DNA of 49,994 bases from Holospora curviuscula (GCF_002930195.1 NZ_PHHC01000082.1:43292-93285); one strand, 5' to 3'; counted from the first letter of the stretch, positions 37,204-45,903 are shown. Numbers and translations are program-made. Notes: a model not told the origin generated them from the letters alone.

Positions 37204-37451
37204 TTTCTCAGAAACAGGAAGTCAATCTTCCTTTTTTCTATATTTTCAGCGCAGAAATTTTGAAGTCAAATTTTACATATCATCTGCGATATTTTGATCA
37301 TTCTAATCTGAAAATAGCTTTCTTAACCAGCATTGAATACAACAAACAAAAAATTTTAAATTGCAATAATCAGAAAAAAAACTTAGAAAATAATGTAGAA
37401 ATCTCTTTAACCTTAGATGCCAATCGTTATGTTTGGAGTGCAAAAAAATGA
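37185..37451 (+). CDS. Small unknown protein coupled between bamB and der
   Basis: This 88-residue ORF has no family I recognise. Its ATG (37185) lies inside the end of bamB, and its TGA stop (37449-37451) overlaps the der ATG (37448) as ATGA, the arrangement of translationally coupled operon genes. The sequence starts MEDSTVVSQKQEVNLPFFYI, has aromatic and charged residues mixed, no signal peptide, no membrane span and no cysteine pairs; it ends VSLxLDANRYVWSAKK-like. Because the frame is open over the whole gap between two conserved genes, I think it is translated. A remnant C-terminus of another gene, or a leader to set der expression, are alternatives. Confidence 0.6.
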   Translation: MEDSTVVSQKQEVNLPFFYIFSAEILKSNFTYHLRYFDHSNLKIAFLTSIEYNKQKILNCNNQKKNLENNVEISLTLDANRYVWSAKK

Positions 37452-38857
37452 GTCGAGGCAGTGAAAGAAATCGACGTGAACGAAACGCAAAAGAACGCTC
37501 TACTATAAATTCTGAACAGAATTTACGCTGCATAGGAATTGTTGGAAAGCCCAACGTAGGAAAATCTACTCTTTTTAATCGTATAGCAGGAAAGCGTTTG
37601 GCTATTGTTGAAGACTATGAAGGCGTTACACGAGATTGGCAGGCTTATGAAGGAACCCTCTTTGGTTTTAAATTTACAATTTTAGATACTCCTGGACTGG
37701 GGTTAAAAGATAATCCTTACGAGTCTAGCATCAAAATCACCTTAGAGAGTCTATTTTCCCACTGTCAGGGAATTATTTTTTTGGTGGATGGTCGTCACGG
37801 AATCAGTGCTGTTGATGCACAAATTATGAAGTGGTTGAGAAAACAACCTTGTCCTATTTTACTGGTAGCCAATAAGTGTGAACGATTTGAAGATGAAGTT
37901 CAAGCTCTAGATTTTTCTCAATGGGGATTAGGTGCACCTATTTCTATTTCTGCTTTGCATGGCCAAGGGTTGTGGGAACTAAAAGAAGCAATTGCAAAAC
38001 TACCGCTCCCAAAAGATAGAGCGTTTACAGAAAAATTTTTGCTTCCTGAAGATGGAATTCGAGTGGCTGTTATGGGAAGACCCAACGCAGGAAAATCCAC
38101 TTTTATTAATACCTGTTTGGGAAATGAACGGTTATTAACGGGACCTAACGCCGGGGTTACCCGAGATGCCATTGAAGTATCTATAATAATGGATGGTACA
38201 TCATTTATTTTTGTTGATACGGCAGGAGCGCGAAAACAAGCTCGAGCGCAAAATCTTTTAGAAAAATTATCTAGAGCTTCTGGTCAACGCGCGCTGATAT
38301 TCTCCCACATTACTTTGCTTTGTATTGATGGAACACGAGGGTTAGAAAAGCAAGACTTAACTTTACTAGCTTCCATAATCAAAGAAGGAAGAGCAGTGGT
38401 AGTAGGGCTAACAAAATGGGATCAAGTAAAAGATAAAAATTCTTATCTAAAAGGATTAAGACGATGTTTAGATGAAAGTATAGCATCAGGGAATTGGATT
38501 CCCCTATTTCCTTTTTCTTCTGTGAAGGGGCAAGGGATCGTTGCGTTGTGTAAGGGGTTAAAAGAATTATATGTTCGATGGAATCATCGTATTGCTACGG
38601 GACCTTTGAATCGCTGGATGGCCCAATGTATCCAAGATATCCCGCCACCACTTTCCAATGGTATTATCATTAAGCCTAAATATATTACTCAAATTAAAAC
38701 GCGCCCTCCACGCTTTATAGTTTTTGGGAATCAAATAGAAGTGCTACCTGCCCATTATCAGCGTTATTTTTTAAATCGTTTAGTAGAAACATTTAATTTA
38801 GAAGGGGTCAATCCTCGAATAGAGTACAAGAATGCAGTAAATCCCTATGAGGTTTAA
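37448..38857 (+). CDS. der: Ribosome-assembly GTPase Der (EngA)
   Basis: This 469-residue protein has tandem GTPase domains. The first has GKPNVGKST, DTPGLGL and NKCE (alphaproteobacterial Der often has NKxE rather than NKxD), the second GRPNAGKST, DTAGARK and TKWD. A C-terminal KH-like domain follows (RPPRFIVFGNQIEVLPAHYQ). Der acts in 50S subunit maturation. Start: ATG 37448 with GGAG nine bases before it; the TTG at 37433 would add five residues but lies before that ribosome site. rlmE begins 8 bases after its stop. Confidence 0.95.
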   Translation: MSRGSERNRRERNAKERSTINSEQNLRCIGIVGKPNVGKSTLFNRIAGKRLAIVEDYEGVTRDWQAYEGTLFGFKFTILDTPGLGLKDNPYESSIKITLESLFSHCQGIIFLVDGRHGISAVDAQIMKWLRKQPCPILLVANKCERFEDEVQALDFSQWGLGAPISISALHGQGLWELKEAIAKLPLPKDRAFTEKFLLPEDGIRVAVMGRPNAGKSTFINTCLGNERLLTGPNAGVTRDAIEVSIIMDGTSFIFVDTAGARKQARAQNLLEKLSRASGQRALIFSHITLLCIDGTRGLEKQDLTLLASIIKEGRAVVVGLTKWDQVKDKNSYLKGLRRCLDESIASGNWIPLFPFSSVKGQGIVALCKGLKELYVRWNHRIATGPLNRWMAQCIQDIPPPLSNGIIIKPKYITQIKTRPPRFIVFGNQIEVLPAHYQRYFLNRLVETFNLEGVNPRIEYKNAVNPYEV

Positions 38858-38865
38858 AAAATTTT

Positions 38866-39486
38866 GTGAAAGGTATTAAAAAAAAAACAAGCGTTTCTTC
38901 TAAGCGATGGCTTCTTCGGCAGCTCAACGATCCCTATGTAAAAGACGCGAAACTATCTGGCTATCGCACTCGTTCAGCGTTTAAATTACAAGAAATTCAA
39001 GAAAAAGAGCGTATTATTCGCCCAGGAAATCGAATTTTAGATTTAGGATGTGCACCAGGAGGATGGAGTCAAGTCATGACAGAACTTCCTGGAGTGTTTG
39101 TTTGGGGAGTAGACCTTGTAAATATTCAACCAATTCCCCAAGTGCATTTTTTTCAAGGAGATTTTTCTACACCGGAAACAAGGCTTTGGATTCAAGATCA
39201 CGGGCCCTTTTCCGGAGTTGTAAGTGATGCTGCACCTACCAGTACTGGGCATCATACTACAGATTTGATACGAATTGAACATATGGTAGAGGTAGTATGG
39301 AATATTGCCCATCCCGTATTATGTTTAGATGGATTTTTTCTTGTAAAAGCTTTTCATACTCAACGTGTTCAAGAATTGTATAGCCATTGGAGAAGAATAT
39401 TTAAGGAAGTAAAATACATAAAACCCAAAGCAAGTCGCAAAGAATCTAAAGAAATTTATATTTTAGCACGAGGATATACCGTCTGA
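38866..39486 (+). CDS. rlmE: 23S rRNA 2'-O-methyltransferase RlmE (FtsJ/RrmJ)
   Basis: This 206-residue SAM-dependent enzyme methylates U2552 in the A loop of 23S rRNA. The SAM motif is DLGCAPGGWSQV (residues 59-70) and the catalytic tetrad K40, D121, K161, E196 is complete. GTG start, with AGG 17 to 19 bases upstream in the end of der; no ATG is in frame before the conserved start. Being next to der, another 50S maturation factor, fits its role. It is the last gene of the YfgM-like/bamB/der run. Confidence 0.95.
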   Translation: MKGIKKKTSVSSKRWLLRQLNDPYVKDAKLSGYRTRSAFKLQEIQEKERIIRPGNRILDLGCAPGGWSQVMTELPGVFVWGVDLVNIQPIPQVHFFQGDFSTPETRLWIQDHGPFSGVVSDAAPTSTGHHTTDLIRIEHMVEVVWNIAHPVLCLDGFFLVKAFHTQRVQELYSHWRRIFKEVKYIKPKASRKESKEIYILARGYTV

Positions 39487-40399
39487 GTATAGTTTATTAG
39501 TTATTAGAGGACTGGTTTTTTCTACAAAACCTAAAGAGGCGATACCTAATAAATTGCATTTATACTTTCAGCAGCCTAAGTTAATTTTTTTGAAAATTTT
39601 ATTTTATTGAATCCAAAAAATTTTTAATGCTTTGTCTTATTTTGCATAAAAGAGGCACTCCTGTTTCTTTTTTTAGCACATAAAGCCGTTCAAATCTAAA
39701 ATCTGTTCTATGTTTTTCTGATGAAATACCAAAATTGGTCGATTTCAAAAACAGAAATATTGGAATATATCATATTATCTATTTTCGTCGTATTTTAAAC
39801 ATGAGAATTCAATAAAGAACATTAATAGTGCTGGTTCGCCGTAGATAAAACAGTTTAAATGATTGCTCAGCAGCTTATATGTTGCGTTTATTTTACCAAT
39901 AAAACCGCACCCAAAACCTATTCAGTACTTGTGTTACGTACGATTAAATACATTTTTTTACGCCCGCGGTGCATTAATATGCACAGATAACTGTAAAATT
40001 CGTCATATTCAATTGAAAGTCTGTACCTTTCAACCAACGTATTGTAAATTATTTGCCATATACGAGTATTTTATCCCCTTCTAAATCGTTTATGAACACT
40101 TGTTACCCAGTATAAAAATTTAGTTTAAAGATGGAATTTAAAGAATTGAAGTAAGGCCTTACTTGGATACTTGGATTCTTTTAAATCCTATCTCCAAGCT
40201 ATATATTGCGATAGACACTAGAGAAACTCTAAACGAAAGTATAAAGTACCATGTGTTTTATAGATTCAACCCGTAAAATAAAAGGAACTGTCTCAAGAGA
40301 AATAAGATATTACATCTTTTCGCTTGTACAAAATTTGGACAAAGCACTAGGATTAGAAGTCATTGGGCCAAAAAAAGTTTTTTCTATTGAGTATTGAAT
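39487..40399. other. Gene-free stretch with IS tails
   Basis: On the minus strand at about 39599-39765 a 54-codon open frame without ATG reads TNFGISSEKHRTDFRFERLY then VLKKETGVPLLCKIRQSIKN, so it may be the end of a decayed gene I cannot name. At 40140-40200 two inverted tails of the group B IS630 element meet, giving a palindrome centred on AAGTAAGGCCTTACTT (40150-40165). Nothing else was recognised. Confidence 0.45.
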
Positions 40400-40470
40400 A
40401 TGTTTTTTGACGAGGATCAATCCAGGATTGGGACAGAAAACGCTTTCCGAAAGATGGCTGTAATATGACG
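40400..40470 (+). pseudogene. Short IS630-like trace
   Basis: The reading FFDEDQSRIGTENAFRKMAV resembles the first-Asp region of a further IS630 subgroup (FxDExRIGxxxxLxRxW). Only about 70 bases are interpretable and they end in a stop, so the call is tentative. Confidence 0.35.
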
Positions 40471-40614
40471 TATAGGTTTTAATTTAGCTTAGCTTTCTAG
40501 GACACAAAATGAAACGATACTCAGATGGGTTAATTCAATACTCTCTTTTCAAAAAAAGTTTTAATGAAGTGTCTTTAGGATATACGTACCTATGTAGTCA
40601 ACATCACAATATCA

Positions 40615-40655
40615 AGAAAGGAAGGGTTATGCCTTCCTTTCTTTTTTTCTTTTCA
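40615..40655 (+). terminator. Strong intrinsic terminator with no recognised gene before it
   Basis: A perfect 11-bp stem (AGAAAGGAAGG and CCTTCCTTTCT, 6-base loop) is followed by TTTTTTCTTTTC on the plus strand. The T-run is only on the plus-strand side, so it ends a plus-strand transcript. The only frame upstream is a weak ORF from 40509 that runs straight through the hairpin, so a small RNA or a very short gene ahead of it is possible. Confidence 0.8.
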
Positions 40656-40690
40656 ATAGAAGTAAAAATTTTAAGTTTTTTTGGAATCCT

Positions 40691-40719
40691 AAAAAAATAC
40701 TCATTATTCTGAGTTTTTT
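40691..40719. terminator. Bidirectional terminator downstream of groEL
   Basis: The A-run, ACTCA, loop TTATTC, TGAGT, T-run arrangement gives a U-tract on both strands. It lies 49 bases past the groEL stop and can end groESL transcription on the minus strand; on the plus strand it would back up the hairpin at 40615. Confidence 0.65.
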
Positions 40720-40767
40720 ATCTTAGTTTTCTTACTAAACTAGCGTAAGTGTCTGGAATGAATTTCT

Positions 40768-42432
40768 TTAGAAATCCATACCGCCGCCCATACCGCCACC
40801 CATACCGCCACCCATACCAGGTTTTTCCTTCTCGGGAACTTGTGCGATAATTACTTCTGTAGTATTTAACAATCCTGAAACAGAGCCTGCATTCTGAAGC
40901 GCAGTACGAGTCACTTTTGTAGGATCAATAATTCCTGCCTCAATCATATCTACATAGCGATCATGGCGAGCGTCGTATCCAATATTCATATTGGACGCTT
41001 TCAAAACTTCTGCCACAACGACACCCCCTTCTTTACCCGCATTATGAGCAATTTGACGACACGGCGCAGACAAAGCTTCTTTTACTGCATTAATACCACA
41101 AACAAAATCACGACCCCTTTCCTGAACTGCAGGGGTTTTAATGGCGTCTTCCAATCCTTTCACACAGCGCAAAAATCCTGTACCTCCACCAGGGATAATT
41201 CCTTCCTCTACTGCTGCTTTTGTCGCATGCATGGCATCTTCAACGCGATCTTTACGTTCTTTGAGTTCGACCTCTGTAGCGCCTCCTACCCGAATTACCG
41301 CTACGCCACCTGCCAATTTCGCCAAGCGCTCTTGTAGCTTTTCTCGGTCATAATCAGAAGTCGCGTCTTCAATTTCTAATCTAATCTTATCGCAGCGCTC
41401 TTTTACAGAAGAACTCGTGGGACCATTAATAATGATCGTAGTGTTATCTTTTTCAATAATTACGCTGTCTGCGCGTCCTAGATCTTCCATACGAACATCT
41501 TCTAGCCGCATACCCACTTCTGCACTAATAACATATCCATTAGTTAGAACTGCAATATCACCCAACATTGCTTTTCTTCGATCTCCAAACCCAGGAGACT
41601 TCACCGCTGCTACTTTAAGAACCCCACGCAGCTTGTTCACTACCAACATAGCCAGCGCTTCTCCTTCTATGTCTTCTGCAATAATCAAAAGGGTTGCAGC
41701 GTCTTTAGAGCTTTTTTCTAGTACTGGCAACAAAGACTGAGCACTGCTGATTTTTCCATCGTACAATAAGATGTAGCATCGCTCCAGCTCTGCAATTCCT
41801 TTATCTTGTCTCGTAATAAAATAAGGAGAAATATATCCCCGATCAAACTGCATGCCTGGAACCACATCCAGCTCTGTTTTAAAAGATTTCGCTTCTTCTA
41901 CGGTAATCACACCATCCGAACCGACTTTTTCCATAGCCTGAGCAATCATATCTCCAATTTCTACATCACCATTAGCAGAAACCGTTGCAACCTGTGCAAT
42001 TTTTTCATAATCCCCCTTAACAGAAGTAGAAAGTTCTTTTAGTTTTTCCACCACGACCTCAACAGCATAATCAATACCAGAGCGAAGCTCCATAGAATTC
42101 ATTCCTGCAGAAGTTCCCTTAAAAGCCTCACTATAAATACTTCGAGCAAGCACGGTAGCTGTGGTTGTTCCATCTCCCACCATGTCTGCGGTTTTTGAAG
42201 CTACACTTTTAACCAACTGAGCAGCCAAATTTTCGTAACGATCTTCTAGTTCTACATGCTTTGCTACTGTTACACCGTCTTTAGTAACCCGTGGATCTCC
42301 AAAAGACTGCTCAATCAATACATTACGTCCGTTAGGTCCAAGAGTGACCTGAACACAGTTGGCAAGCTTCACAACTCCGTTAAGTAAAGACTCTCCAACC
42401 TTTGATCCAAATGCGATTTGCTTTACTGACAT
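40768..42432 (-). CDS. groL: Chaperonin GroEL
   Basis: This 554-residue Hsp60 is of normal length for GroEL. The N-terminal ATP site reads [15 protein letters not shown] and [14 protein letters not shown]; other blocks are [13 protein letters not shown] in the apical region, the [17 protein letters not shown] motif and the GGM repeat tail ending GGGMDF. It folds proteins with GroES, 13 bases upstream in the same operon. AGGAGAG precedes the ATG. Several plus-strand ORFs inside are shadows. Confidence 0.98.
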   Translation of the reverse strand: MSVKQIAFGSKVGESLLNGVVKLANCVQVTLGPNGRNVLIEQSFGDPRVTKDGVTVAKHVELEDRYENLAAQLVKSVASKTADMVGDGTTTATVLARSIYSEAFKGTSAGMNSMELRSGIDYAVEVVVEKLKELSTSVKGDYEKIAQVATVSANGDVEIGDMIAQAMEKVGSDGVITVEEAKSFKTELDVVPGMQFDRGYISPYFITRQDKGIAELERCYILLYDGKISSAQSLLPVLEKSSKDAATLLIIAEDIEGEALAMLVVNKLRGVLKVAAVKSPGFGDRRKAMLGDIAVLTNGYVISAEVGMRLEDVRMEDLGRADSVIIEKDNTTIIINGPTSSSVKERCDKIRLEIEDATSDYDREKLQERLAKLAGGVAVIRVGGATEVELKERKDRVEDAMHATKAAVEEGIIPGGGTGFLRCVKGLEDAIKTPAVQERGRDFVCGINAVKEALSAPCRQIAHNAGKEGGVVVAEVLKASNMNIGYDARHDRYVDMIEAGIIDPTKVTRTALQNAGSVSGLLNTTEVIIAQVPEKEKPGMGGGMGGGMGGGMDF

Positions 42433-42445
42433 ATACTCTCTCCTT

Positions 42446-42736
42446 TTACGCTACAATACCAAATACATCGGATTCTTTCATCACGATATGGTCTTCGCCA
42501 GCTAATTTCACTTCTGTACCAGACCATTTTCCAAATAGAATTCGGTCTCCCACTTTTATTTCTAAAGACACAAGATTGCCATGAGCATCTCGGGCACCTG
42601 GTCCCACTGCGATGACAGTTCCCTCAATAGGCTTTTCTTTTGCGGTATCAGGAATAACTATACCTCCTGCAGTTTTTTCTTCCGCTTCTGCACGCTTTAC
42701 AAGGACACGGTCTCCTAAAGGTCTAAATTTAGTCAT
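42446..42736 (-). CDS. groS: Co-chaperonin GroES
   Basis: This 96-residue protein from ATG 42736 has [20 protein letters not shown], the mobile loop [15 protein letters not shown] and the C-terminal [20 protein letters not shown] motif. The frame is open to an ATG at 42748, but that ATG is part of the GGAGGAA ribosome site of the downstream ATG, so I start at 42736, as in the family (MxKFRPLxDRV). Controlled by CIRCE, see the separate entry. Confidence 0.97.
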   Translation of the reverse strand: MTKFRPLGDRVLVKRAEAEEKTAGGIVIPDTAKEKPIEGTVIAVGPGARDAHGNLVSLEIKVGDRILFGKWSGTEVKLAGEDHIVMKESDVFGIVA

Positions 42737-42772
42737 GAGTTCCTCCATAATAATAGTGTTAATAGAGTAAAA

Positions 42773-42799
42773 TTAGCAGTCGTTTTCTGAGAGTGCTAA
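42773..42799 (-). promoter_or_regulatory. CIRCE operator (HrcA binding site) upstream of groESL
   Basis: TTAGCAGTC, 9-base spacer, GAGTGCTAA on the plus strand. The consensus is TTAGCACTC-N9-GAGTGCTAA, so only one base differs, and the minus-strand reading is the same. HrcA represses groESL through this site. It lies 37 bases upstream of the groES start. hrcA itself is not in the window. Confidence 0.93.
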
Positions 42800-42804
42800 T
42801 TACG

Positions 42805-42833
42805 AAATAATCGTAACACATCCTTTCTCTCAA
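42805..42833 (-). promoter_or_regulatory. Candidate promoter of groESL
   Basis: On the minus strand TTGAGA (42833-42828), 17 bases, TTATTT (42810-42805) precedes the CIRCE by six bases, so a transcript would begin within the operator, as expected for HrcA control. The -10 match is only moderate. Confidence 0.45.
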
Positions 42834-43027
42834 CACAAGAGGAAAAATAAAAAAAGTATAAAATTTTCTTCTGCCGTTATTTTATAAATTATTTCTTAGC
42901 ACCCCAGAGCATAGTTAATTTTTTTTAGATAAGTGTAAAATATTCTTCAGTACAGCAACGAAAAAACTCTTAAAAGAATAATAGTTTAGTTTTTACTTTA
43001 TGATTATTTTGGTAAATAAATAAAAAA
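42834..43027. other. AT-rich spacer between groESL and pal
   Basis: Nothing recognised between the groESL promoter and the pal terminator. Both flanking genes are transcribed to the left. Confidence 0.5.
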
Positions 43028-43052
43028 AAGAGGAAAGAACTTCTTTCCTCTT
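43028..43052 (-). terminator. Intrinsic terminator of pal
   Basis: A perfect 12-bp inverted repeat (AAGAGGAAAGAA and TTCTTTCCTCTT around one base) is followed on the minus strand by a run of eight T. It lies 39 bases past the pal stop codon. Confidence 0.85.
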
Positions 43053-43090
43053 AAAGAGTTTACAACCTGTAAACAATTTTATTGTACATC

Positions 43091-43681
43091 TTAAGGCGCT
43101 ACTGTGGCATCATCTCCAGAGTCTTCGTCAGACGCGTCGTTTACTTTTGGAGAATTCATCACAGGTCCTGAATTCATTCCAGAAACATTAACAACACCAT
43201 TATTTTCCGGTGCATCAGAAAGTACGAAAATACTCGTTCTGTTTAAAGCATGACATTGTTCACTTTCACCCATTACTAAAGGTCGTTCCTTTCCTACACT
43301 GTAGACACCAGAAATAGAACTGGCAGGAAGCCCATGATTTTTCAACGCTTTACTCAAAGCGTTGGCACGACGTTGTCCCAGAGCTAAGTTGTACTCGGAG
43401 GATCCACGAATATCACAGTGCCCTACAATAGCTCCTTTTTTGTTGTATTTGCACAAAAATTCTTTCATGGCTGGAACTTTTTGTCCTTCATCCAAAATAT
43501 TAGACTTGTCAAAATCGAAAAAGACCTGATCTTTTTTACCTTGTTTAAAATCAGCAACAGATCCTTCGATATTACAAGATCCTTTGTCTTGGTAAACAAC
43601 TTCCGCAGTTTGGGGAGCTTCATCACTACAAGCAGCCAATAAGGCGCCTAAGGCGAACACACCTAAAAGTCTTAAATTCAT
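43091..43681 (-). CDS. pal: Peptidoglycan-associated lipoprotein Pal
   Basis: This 196-residue outer-membrane lipoprotein has a signal peptide with lipobox LAAC (Cys18), a linker, then an OmpA-like peptidoglycan-binding domain with DQVFFDFDKSNI, GHCDIRGSSEYNLALGQRRA and SVGKERPLVMGESE. It anchors the Tol-Pal system. A C-terminal Asn/Asp-rich tail of about 35 residues after the OmpA domain (NGVVNVSGMNSGPVMNSPKV) is extra compared with most Pal proteins. AGAGGA precedes the start. No tol genes are nearby. A broken small ORF lies just upstream. Confidence 0.92.
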   Translation of the reverse strand: MNLRLLGVFALGALLAACSDEAPQTAEVVYQDKGSCNIEGSVADFKQGKKDQVFFDFDKSNILDEGQKVPAMKEFLCKYNKKGAIVGHCDIRGSSEYNLALGQRRANALSKALKNHGLPASSISGVYSVGKERPLVMGESEQCHALNRTSIFVLSDAPENNGVVNVSGMNSGPVMNSPKVNDASDEDSGDDATVAP

Positions 43682-43716
43682 AACGTCCTCTTTTCTGTCT
43701 ACGTCTAGAACCTAAC

Positions 43717-43965
43717 CTAAAAGTTCTTAAAAAAACTTCTAATTTCAAATAGTTCTTCGCGTTTTAAACCATCTACGGATTCATCGTACAACGCTTTTTT
43801 TCCAAATAAAAGAGGGTGTACAAAGAATTTTTGACTTTTTTCATAAAGTTTCACTATTAACTTTTCATCTAAAGACAGAGTTTCTTTTAGGAGCGTTAAA
43901 AAATCTTCAGGGTATATTTCAAAATAAAATTACTGTACAAGTAAAAATTTAAGTTTTTTTTTCAT
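43717..43965 (-). pseudogene. Small ORF with one in-frame stop, upstream of pal
   Basis: From the ATG at 43965 one frame reads MKKKLKFLLVQ, a TAA at 43930-43932, and then continues for about 70 codons: FYFEIYPEDFLTLLKETLSL, DEKLIVKLYEKSQKFF, ending LKREELFEIRSFFKNF. The residue mix is that of a real helical protein. I do not recognise it. The only interruption is the single TAA, so inactivation is recent, the read is wrong, or translation starts downstream. It ends 36 bases before the pal start. Confidence 0.45.
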
Positions 43966-44005
43966 ATTTATGATTATCAAGCCCTTCCTGAGTGCGTTTA
44001 GGCCG

Positions 44006-44033
44006 TTGACTTTTTTTTGGGAAGATTTATAAT
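44006..44033 (+). promoter_or_regulatory. Sigma-70 promoter of the rpsM operon
   Basis: TTGACT at 44006-44011 and TATAAT at 44028-44033, spacing 16, with a start site expected near 44040. This is a near-consensus promoter placed 30 bases before rpsM, which explains how the operon is expressed although the usual upstream ribosomal genes are absent. Confidence 0.8.
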
Positions 44034-44063
44034 AAGGCCCAGTAAGTGTTAGCAGTTAAAAAT

Positions 44064-44432
44064 ATGGCGCGTATTTCTGGTGTAAATATCTCAGAAAAAA
44101 AGAATTTATTTTCTGGGTTGTTATGCATTCATGGGATTGGAAGATTTAAGGCCCTAGAGGTGTGTCGTTCTTTGGGGATTGATCATCATACAAGAGTTTC
44201 TGCTTTGTCAGAGAGAGATATTGTGAGAATTCGAGAAATGATAGACAAAGAATATATAGTCGAAGGAGAGCTTCGTAATAATACCTTGATGAGTAAAAAG
44301 CGCTTGATGGATTTAGGATGTTATCGCGGGCTGCGTCATCGTAAAAATCTTCCAGCCCGGGGACAACGAACGCATACGAATGCCAGAACCCGTCGCGGTC
44401 GTGCGGTGGCTATAGCTGGTAAGAAAAAATAA
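44064..44432 (+). CDS. rpsM: 30S ribosomal protein S13
   Basis: This 122-residue protein starts [10 protein letters not shown], as in all S13, with an [21 protein letters not shown] helix-hairpin-helix region and the C-terminal [20 protein letters not shown] motif. A GTG at 44046 would add six residues but is not conserved. First gene of rpsM-rpsK-rpoA-rplQ. secY and adk, usually just upstream in Alphaproteobacteria, are missing and replaced by a promoter and the divergent pal region. Confidence 0.97.
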   Translation: MARISGVNISEKKNLFSGLLCIHGIGRFKALEVCRSLGIDHHTRVSALSERDIVRIREMIDKEYIVEGELRNNTLMSKKRLMDLGCYRGLRHRKNLPARGQRTHTNARTRRGRAVAIAGKKK

Positions 44433-44452
44433 CGGAGGATAAGTAACTAAGC

Positions 44453-44830
44453 ATGGTTTCCAATAAAAAAGTTAAAAGAAAAAACATAGTTTCTGGTGTA
44501 GCACATATTTACTCTACATTTAACAACATAATGATTACCATTACGGACATGCAAGGCGCTACTATTGCTTGGTCCTCTGCGGGAGTCGTTGGATATTCTG
44601 GATCCAAGCAGTCTACTCCCTTTGCAGCTCAGATGGCAGCGGAAGATGTGGCAAAAAAAGTTCAGCTTCATGGTGTAAAGAGGTTGGATGTTTCTTTATG
44701 TGGTATAGGATCAGGAAGAGAAGCAGCGGTGCGAGGACTAAGTAGTGCTGGCCTTGAGATTTGTTCTATTCGAGATGATACGCGTTTACCTCATAACGGA
44801 TGTAAGCCTTCAAAGCGTCGTCGTGTATAG
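44453..44830 (+). CDS. rpsK: 30S ribosomal protein S11
   Basis: This 125-residue protein has the S11 motifs [60 protein letters not shown] and the C-terminal [18 protein letters not shown]. Located in the 30S platform. It lies 20 bases after rpsM; GGAGG precedes it. Confidence 0.98.
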   Translation: MVSNKKVKRKNIVSGVAHIYSTFNNIMITITDMQGATIAWSSAGVVGYSGSKQSTPFAAQMAAEDVAKKVQLHGVKRLDVSLCGIGSGREAAVRGLSSAGLEICSIRDDTRLPHNGCKPSKRRRV

Positions 44831-44853
44831 TGAATGTATAGAGGAATGATTCG

Positions 44854-45903
44854 ATGGTAGAAGCAGAAAAAAAATGGAATGAACTTATTGAGCCTTACAA
44901 AAAATCGTTTCAGAGAGATGAAGATACCCGTTACGTGAATTCGATCTTAGTAGAACCGTTGGCTAAAGGATTTGGGGTTACTATCGGTAATGCTATGCGT
45001 CGTGTCCTGTTATCTTCTTTGTCTGGATGGGCTATTACACGCATCAAACTTCGGGGTACGGATATGGAATTTTCTACAATTCCAGGAATGGCTCAAGATG
45101 TTACGGATCTGGTGCTAAACTTAAAATCTGTAGACTTAAAGGGATATTTTGAGCACAAAAAAACCTTTTCTTTTTATGCTAAGGGTCCTTGTGTGGTCAC
45201 TGCAGGGATGTTAGCTGAAGAAGACAGCTTGGAAGTCAACAATCCAGAGTATGTTTTGTGTGTGTTAGACGATGGAGGAGAGCTTGATTTAGAGTTCACG
45301 GTAGAAAAAGGTCGTGGCTATGTAAGTGCGGAACGCTTTCCGAGAAAAAATGAGCCCGAAATCTTTCTTGATGCTTGGTTTAGTCCCATTCGAAAAGTAT
45401 CGTTCCAAGTAGAAAATGCTCGAGTAGGACAAAACACAGATTATGAAAAACTTATTCTTCGGGTAGAAACGAATGGGGCAGTGAGCCCAAATGCCGCAGT
45501 CAGTGAGGCGGCAGAAATTCTGAAAAATCAGTTTAGTGTTTTTATTACACCTCCTACTAGTGAAGACGTGTCCCGAAAAATTGGGGAAGCGCAATTTACG
45601 GAAGATATAGACCATAAAGACCACTTTCCAGTGGATTTTTATAAGCCTGTCTCTGAACTGGATTTATCTATTCGATGCTTAAATTGTTTAAAAATGGAAA
45701 ATGTAACCTATGTAGGAGATCTGGTGCGGTTGAAAGAACAAGATTTGATGAAAACGCCAAATTTTGGTCGTAAATCTTTCCAAGATATTCAGCGAATTTT
45801 GGCCAGTATGGGGCTAACTCTTGGAATGAACGTTCCTAACTGGCCTCCTAAGAAAGGTTCAAAGGAAGAGGAGAAAAATGATGCGCCACAAAATAGCCCA
45901 TAA
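44854..45903 (+). CDS. rpoA: RNA polymerase alpha subunit
   Basis: This 349-residue protein has an N-terminal dimerisation domain with LAKGFGVTIGNAMRRVLLSS, an insert domain, and a C-terminal domain carrying the helix-hairpin-helix ELDLSIRCLNCLKMENVTYV and LMKTPNFGRKSFQDIQRILA. It ends with an acidic/basic tail that overlaps rplQ by 26 bases. Confidence 0.98.
   Translation: MVEAEKKWNELIEPYKKSFQRDEDTRYVNSILVEPLAKGFGVTIGNAMRRVLLSSLSGWAITRIKLRGTDMEFSTIPGMAQDVTDLVLNLKSVDLKGYFEHKKTFSFYAKGPCVVTAGMLAEEDSLEVNNPEYVLCVLDDGGELDLEFTVEKGRGYVSAERFPRKNEPEIFLDAWFSPIRKVSFQVENARVGQNTDYEKLILRVETNGAVSPNAAVSEAAEILKNQFSVFITPPTSEDVSRKIGEAQFTEDIDHKDHFPVDFYKPVSELDLSIRCLNCLKMENVTYVGDLVRLKEQDLMKTPNFGRKSFQDIQRILASMGLTLGMNVPNWPPKKGSKEEEKNDAPQNSP

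Noticed and set aside
39863-40084. Plus-strand ORF of 73 codons
   Set aside because: No ribosome site, unusual composition, located in an IS-tail region and without recognisable similarity.
40963-42042. Several ORFs of 70-124 codons on the plus strand inside groEL
   Set aside because: They are antisense to an intact, highly conserved gene; long antisense frames are a codon-bias effect.
44046-44063. GTG start six codons upstream of rpsM
   Set aside because: S13 proteins begin MARI; the extension is unconserved and would begin almost at the predicted transcription start.
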